Assembly (NCBI GenBank): GCA_946482625.1
Contig: CAMLSH010000084.1
Coordinates: 1-10,523, forward strand
Direction: 5' to 3'
DNA from: an uncultured Opitutaceae bacterium
GTDB taxonomy: Bacteria > Verrucomicrobiota > Verrucomicrobiae > Opitutales > Opitutaceae
Length of the DNA: 10,523 nt
Part shown: piece by piece, positions 7,413-10,523 of the stretch
Position numbering within the stretch: the first letter of the stretch is position 1
Layout: every line of letters begins with the position of its first letter
Position numbers and translations under genes: made by a program
Notes under the pieces: model-generated
Databases searched by the model: none
Told to the model about the DNA's origin: nothing
Seen by the model: only the letters and a program-made list of their open reading frames with translations

Positions 7413-10400
7413 TCAGTTTTGGAGAAAGTCCGCCGCGAGAGCGTGACTGGGCTCGCGCTTGAGAACTCGCCGGAGGCGATTTCGGCCTTCGCGGACACGT
7501 CCTAGTCCGAGCAGCGCTTGGCCTTCGAGCAGCAGCGCGGCCGTGAGTTGTCGCGCTTGGAGATCGTCGTCGAAGAGCAACATCGTCGGCAGCGACGTGG
7601 CGAAGTAGTCGATCTTCGCCGCTGTCTTCGCGAGCTGACGCGCATGCGCGAGCAGTTGCTTGAACAAGCGCCGGGCTTCGCCGGGCCGTCCAAGTTTTTC
7701 CCACGCTCGCGCGGACCAATAAGTCATCTCCGACATCGTGCGAACGCTCATCTCCTGAAAATCTCCGCGGAACGTCGCGGCGGCGGTCCAAGCTCGTCGC
7801 GCGTCGTTGCGTCGTCCGAGCGCTTCGTAAGCGCAGCCGAGCCAGAAATGAATATCACTTTGATTCGCGAGGACGTGTTTCGCCTCGCTGAGATTTTCGG
7901 GTGCGCCGATTGCGGCCTCGAAATGCCCCCGCGCTTTCTCGGCATCACTCGCGTTGAGCGCCGCGCGGCCGAGCGCGAGGTGCGTGCGAACGTGCTGACC
8001 GAGAGCGAGACCTTCGCCGCCCTCCCATGGCTGGAATTTTCGCGCGGAGATGACGGCGAGCGCTTCGGCGTGACGCCCAGTTTGATTCAACAGCGCGCAA
8101 AATTCGATGGTGAGGTCGTCGCGTTGATCCACGAGGTCGCGATGCGCTTCCAGCGCGCGCAGACGCGAGGTCGTGGCGATGCGAAGTCGCTTCCAAAGCT
8201 GATCGCGCTCGAAGAGGAGCCGCGCGTCGCGGGAGTTCGCATTGACGGCGCGATCGTAGGCGAGCCGCGCTTTCGCGGGCTGCGCGAGAATGTTGAAATA
8301 ACCGATGCCGAGATTCCTCCACGCGATCGCGTTACGCGGATCCAACCGCACCGACTTCTCCCAGCACGAGATCGCCTCGCGATGGCGTCGGCGATCGTAG
8401 AGCAGATGGCCCAAGTAAAGCGCCGCGCGTGCATCGCGCGCATTCATTGCCATCGCGAATTCCAAGACGTGAATTTCTTCGAGCCTCGCGGGAAAGCAGT
8501 AATCCGGCGCGGCCTTTTGCGCGGCAGCCACCCAGCGCCGCACTCCTGTCGTATCCGACGTTTGGCCACAGATCCAGGCCGTCGTGTACGCAATCAGTGG
8601 AGCGGTGCCGTCAAAGGCGCCTGGCTTCGCGTCGGCGAGGAGTGCAAGCGCTTCCGAGAAGAGTCCAGCGCGCACGCAATCGTGGGCGAGGTCGAGCCGG
8701 ACTTGGGCGTCGCAGGTGAGCTTTTCCCTACGCAAGAACCGCGCCCACCAATCGAGCGGGTCGAGCGCGAGCGTTTCGGCGAGCAGGGCATCGGCTTCAG
8801 ACTCTCGATCAAGCCTTCTCAGGATAACTGCCTTGAGGTCGCGAGCGCGCAGGTTGTCAGCATTGGCGCGCAGCGCACGATCGACGTGATCGAGCGCGAC
8901 CGCCCAATCACCGCGGCGGCAGTCGATTTCCGCCAGCGCGTGAAACGCCGCCGGCTGTTGTGCCTGATTCCAGGTTGATTTGTAGAACGCGGTGTACGCG
9001 TCGTTCAGCAGATCCGCCTGATCTTCGACCTTGATGCACGCGAGCGCTTGGTGACGGAGGCAAAGGCCGAGATTGTAGTGCGGTTCTCCGTCGGCAGGAT
9101 TCGGATTGCGGCTGGTGAGGCGCGCTATCGCGGCGCGAAAGTATTTCTCCGCGTCGGACCATTCGCCACGCCGAAGATGCCAGAGGCCGAGCGCGTTGTT
9201 GCAGCGCGCGTCACCGGCATCGCGGCGCAGTGCTTCGCGCCAGTAATCGACCGGACTGCGCGTCGCGTGACGATACTGCTCCAAGTGAAGCCCGGTGACG
9301 TAGAGTTCGTCGGCGCTGATGATTTCCCGCGGTGCGAGCGGCTCCGTAGCGGGCGCGGGTGGCTCCGCACGGCGGGCAGGTTTGGGGGCATACGCGATCA
9401 GCTCACGGTCATCGACATCGACCACGAGGCGTAGAGAGGACTCGGTGACACCTTTCGGCAGCGTAACGGTTGCAACGTGCGGAGAGTCCGGCTCGATTTC
9501 GATGGAGCGCTCGTAGATCGTTTTCCCCGCGGCGAAGAGGCGCACGGTTGCGTGTGATATCCGTCGTGTCGTGCAGACACCGAGCCTCGCTGCGGCGCGA
9601 GATTTGGCACTCTGCGATCCTTGCACGCGCAAGCTGACGGCAGCGTCGGCATTCGCCTGCTGCGCGGGACCGATCTCGCGAATAGGATACCAATACTGGC
9701 TCCACGTTTTCGTTTCGCCGGGCTGGAGAAACGAGAAGTCCGGCTGGTTGTCGGTGAAGACGCCGGCCATGAGCTCGATGTAAGGCGCGAACTCGCCCGT
9801 CTCGTCGACGTCGGTGAGGTTGCGATCCCACGCGTAGCCGAAGGGATGATTGCCCCAGGTCCACTGTTTCTTGCCCGGCGCGATGTGATGATTCGCAACG
9901 TGGATGATCCCCGCGCGACGCGCGTGATCGTAGCCACCGAAGAAATCGTCCTCGGTGCCGATGCACATGTAGGAGGTCGGAACCGGAATGTTCGCGTACC
10001 AGCTCAGATCGTTGGGCGCGTAGTCGGCGATTTTCGATTTTGGATCCTGCGTTTTCGATTCAGTGGAGCAATGCGGCGGAACGAACTTTGGAGGAATCTC
10101 GTTCGAGGGAACGCCATCGCGCGGCCGTGCTCCGTAATCGATGCCGTAGTAGTGTCCGTCAGCGCGCGGGTACGTGCTGATCGCGCGTTTCGCGTGGTCG
10201 GCGACGAAGGTCACATCGGGCGGGAAAAACGATTGGTAGTGCTCGTGCACGCGCGTGGCGACGTTGGCCCACCACAGAAAAGTCTGGGGAAGCGTCGTGC
10301 GGTTGTAGGCGCGCGCCTTGAGTTCGACGATCGCCCGACCGGGATGCAGGCACACGCCGTGCATACCCTTCATGCGCGACATCGGATCGTGTTCGCTGAG

Positions 10401-10523
10401 CCACACCGTGACGGAGCCGTCCGCGTGGTTTTCGATTTCTGAATCCGCCGGCATAAACGTCGACGGCCGGTGGTGTTGCGGCCAGTTGAACTCGATGCCG
10501 CCGCTGATCCACGGACCAGCGAG
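7413..10523 (-). CDS. DUF5107 domain protein with TPR repeats (5' truncated)
   Basis: The frame is open to the window edge. The residues before the first ATG (codon at 10454-10452) include GPWISGGIEFNWPQHHRPST, a typical family stretch, so that ATG is internal. 1036 residues are visible. The first part (about 1-290) is a DUF5107 domain: VWLSEHDP, LPQTFLWWANVA, NDLSWYANIPVPTSYM, GNHPFGYAWDRN, then PYIELMAG and LQPGETKTWSQYWYPI, a pattern reminiscent of galactose-mutarotase-like beta-sandwich proteins. A linker and a second beta segment follow. From about residue 405 the protein is helical with TPR-like repeats. The clearest are ALGLWHLRRGEWSDAEKYFR (444-463), the unit around HALAEIDCRRGDWAVALDHV, and one with YLGHLLYDRRRHREAISCWE. 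Repeats continue to the C-terminus. No signal peptide can be judged. It is probably the promoter-proximal gene of those visible in the operon with the GH2 enzyme (14 bp gap) and the porter. Function is unknown; the neighbours suggest a role in glycan use. Ala codons are often GCG, unlike the GCC-rich plus-strand genes. Confidence 0.88.
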   Translation of the reverse strand, partial: LAGPWISGGIEFNWPQHHRPSTFMPADSEIENHADGSVTVWLSEHDPMSRMKGMHGVCLHPGRAIVELKARAYNRTTLPQTFLWWANVATRVHEHYQSFFPPDVTFVADHAKRAISTYPRADGHYYGIDYGARPRDGVPSNEIPPKFVPPHCSTESKTQDPKSKIADYAPNDLSWYANIPVPTSYMCIGTEDDFFGGYDHARRAGIIHVANHHIAPGKKQWTWGNHPFGYAWDRNLTDVDETGEFAPYIELMAGVFTDNQPDFSFLQPGETKTWSQYWYPIREIGPAQQANADAAVSLRVQGSQSAKSRAAARLGVCTTRRISHATVRLFAAGKTIYERSIEIEPDSPHVATVTLPKGVTESSLRLVVDVDDRELIAYAPKPARRAEPPAPATEPLAPREIISADELYVTGLHLEQYRHATRSPVDYWREALRRDAGDARCNNALGLWHLRRGEWSDAEKYFRAAIARLTSRNPNPADGEPHYNLGLCLRHQALACIKVEDQADLLNDAYTAFYKSTWNQAQQPAAFHALAEIDCRRGDWAVALDHVDRALRANADNLRARDLKAVILRRLDRESEADALLAETLALDPLDWWARFLRREKLTCDAQVRLDLAHDCVRAGLFSEALALLADAKPGAFDGTAPLIAYTTAWICGQTSDTTGVRRWVAAAQKAAPDYCFPARLEEIHVLEFAMAMNARDARAALYLGHLLYDRRRHREAISCWEKSVRLDPRNAIAWRNLGIGYFNILAQPAKARLAYDRAVNANSRDARLLFERDQLWKRLRIATTSRLRALEAHRDLVDQRDDLTIEFCALLNQTGRHAEALAVISARKFQPWEGGEGLALGQHVRTHLALGRAALNASDAEKARGHFEAAIGAPENLSEAKHVLANQSDIHFWLGCAYEALGRRNDARRAWTAAATFRGDFQEMSVRTMSEMTYWSARAWEKLGRPGEARRLFKQLLAHARQLAKTAAKIDYFATSLPTMLLFDDDLQARQLTAALLLEGQALLGLGRVREGRNRLRRVLKREPSHALAADFLQN
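10029..10059 (-). repeat. Heptamer repeat tract inside the DUF5107 gene (ATCSAAA units)
   Basis: On the coding strand there are four in-phase 7-bp units plus a partial ATC. Units one, three and four fit ATCSAAA; the second has diverged to ACGCAGG. It is translated as about ten residues, SKTQDPKSKI (visible residues 156-165), between VPPHC and YAPNDLSWY. Lys- and Ser-rich peptides of this kind (NPKSKI-like) come from a dispersed heptamer repeat I recognise from several bacterial groups. The AT-rich composition is unlike the surrounding GC-rich sequence, which supports insertion or expansion of repeat DNA in a surface loop without breaking the frame. Confidence 0.65.

Noticed and set aside
7399..7791. 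N-terminal extension of the GH2 frame upstream of 7398
   Set aside because: It would overlap the DUF5107 gene, is Arg/Ala-rich without motif, and would bury the signal peptide. The ATG at 7398 explains the data better.
7518..8978. Plus-strand open frame (486 codons) opposite the DUF5107/TPR gene
   Set aside because: It is antisense to well-formed TPR repeats and shows no family features of its own.

Overview
The window is GC-rich bacterial DNA with five protein genes packed closely together. Two are cut by the window edges. I see no RNA genes, insertion sequences or CRISPR arrays. The gene families and two tracts of 7-bp repeats suggest a carbohydrate-degrading member of the Verrucomicrobiota, perhaps Opitutaceae-like. 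The features behind this are a BNR-4 propeller protein, a GH2 enzyme with an HEIGQW active-site motif, a QQWCGIN-type sugar porter and a DUF5107/TPR protein. This placement rests on recognition of family style and was not tested by any search.

Layout: positions 1-1164 (+) hold the 3' part of a BNR-4 seven-bladed-propeller protein whose residues resemble those of ulvan-lyase-type polysaccharide lyases. A 166-bp gap follows, containing five in-phase heptamers (consensus TNARCGT). Positions 1331-3091 (+) encode a complete two-domain allophanate hydrolase with a GTG start. A short 73-bp convergent gap contains a hairpin that begins at the allophanate hydrolase stop codon. On the minus strand, reading from right to left, come a DUF5107/TPR protein (10523-7413, start outside the window), a secreted GH2-type glycoside hydrolase (7398-4597) and an MFS sugar porter (4583-3165). 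The gaps between these three are only 14 and 13 bp, so they very probably form one operon.

How the genes may work together: the minus-strand operon looks like a small carbohydrate-utilisation unit. The GH2 enzyme would cut a glycan outside the cytoplasm, and the proton-coupled-type porter would bring the released sugar in. The DUF5107/TPR protein, of unknown biochemistry, would act on or respond to the same substrate. The BNR protein on the other strand may belong to the same carbohydrate lifestyle. The allophanate hydrolase belongs to nitrogen metabolism (urea or biuret breakdown) and has no partner gene in view. The DUF5107 gene also carries an in-frame tract of a different heptamer repeat.
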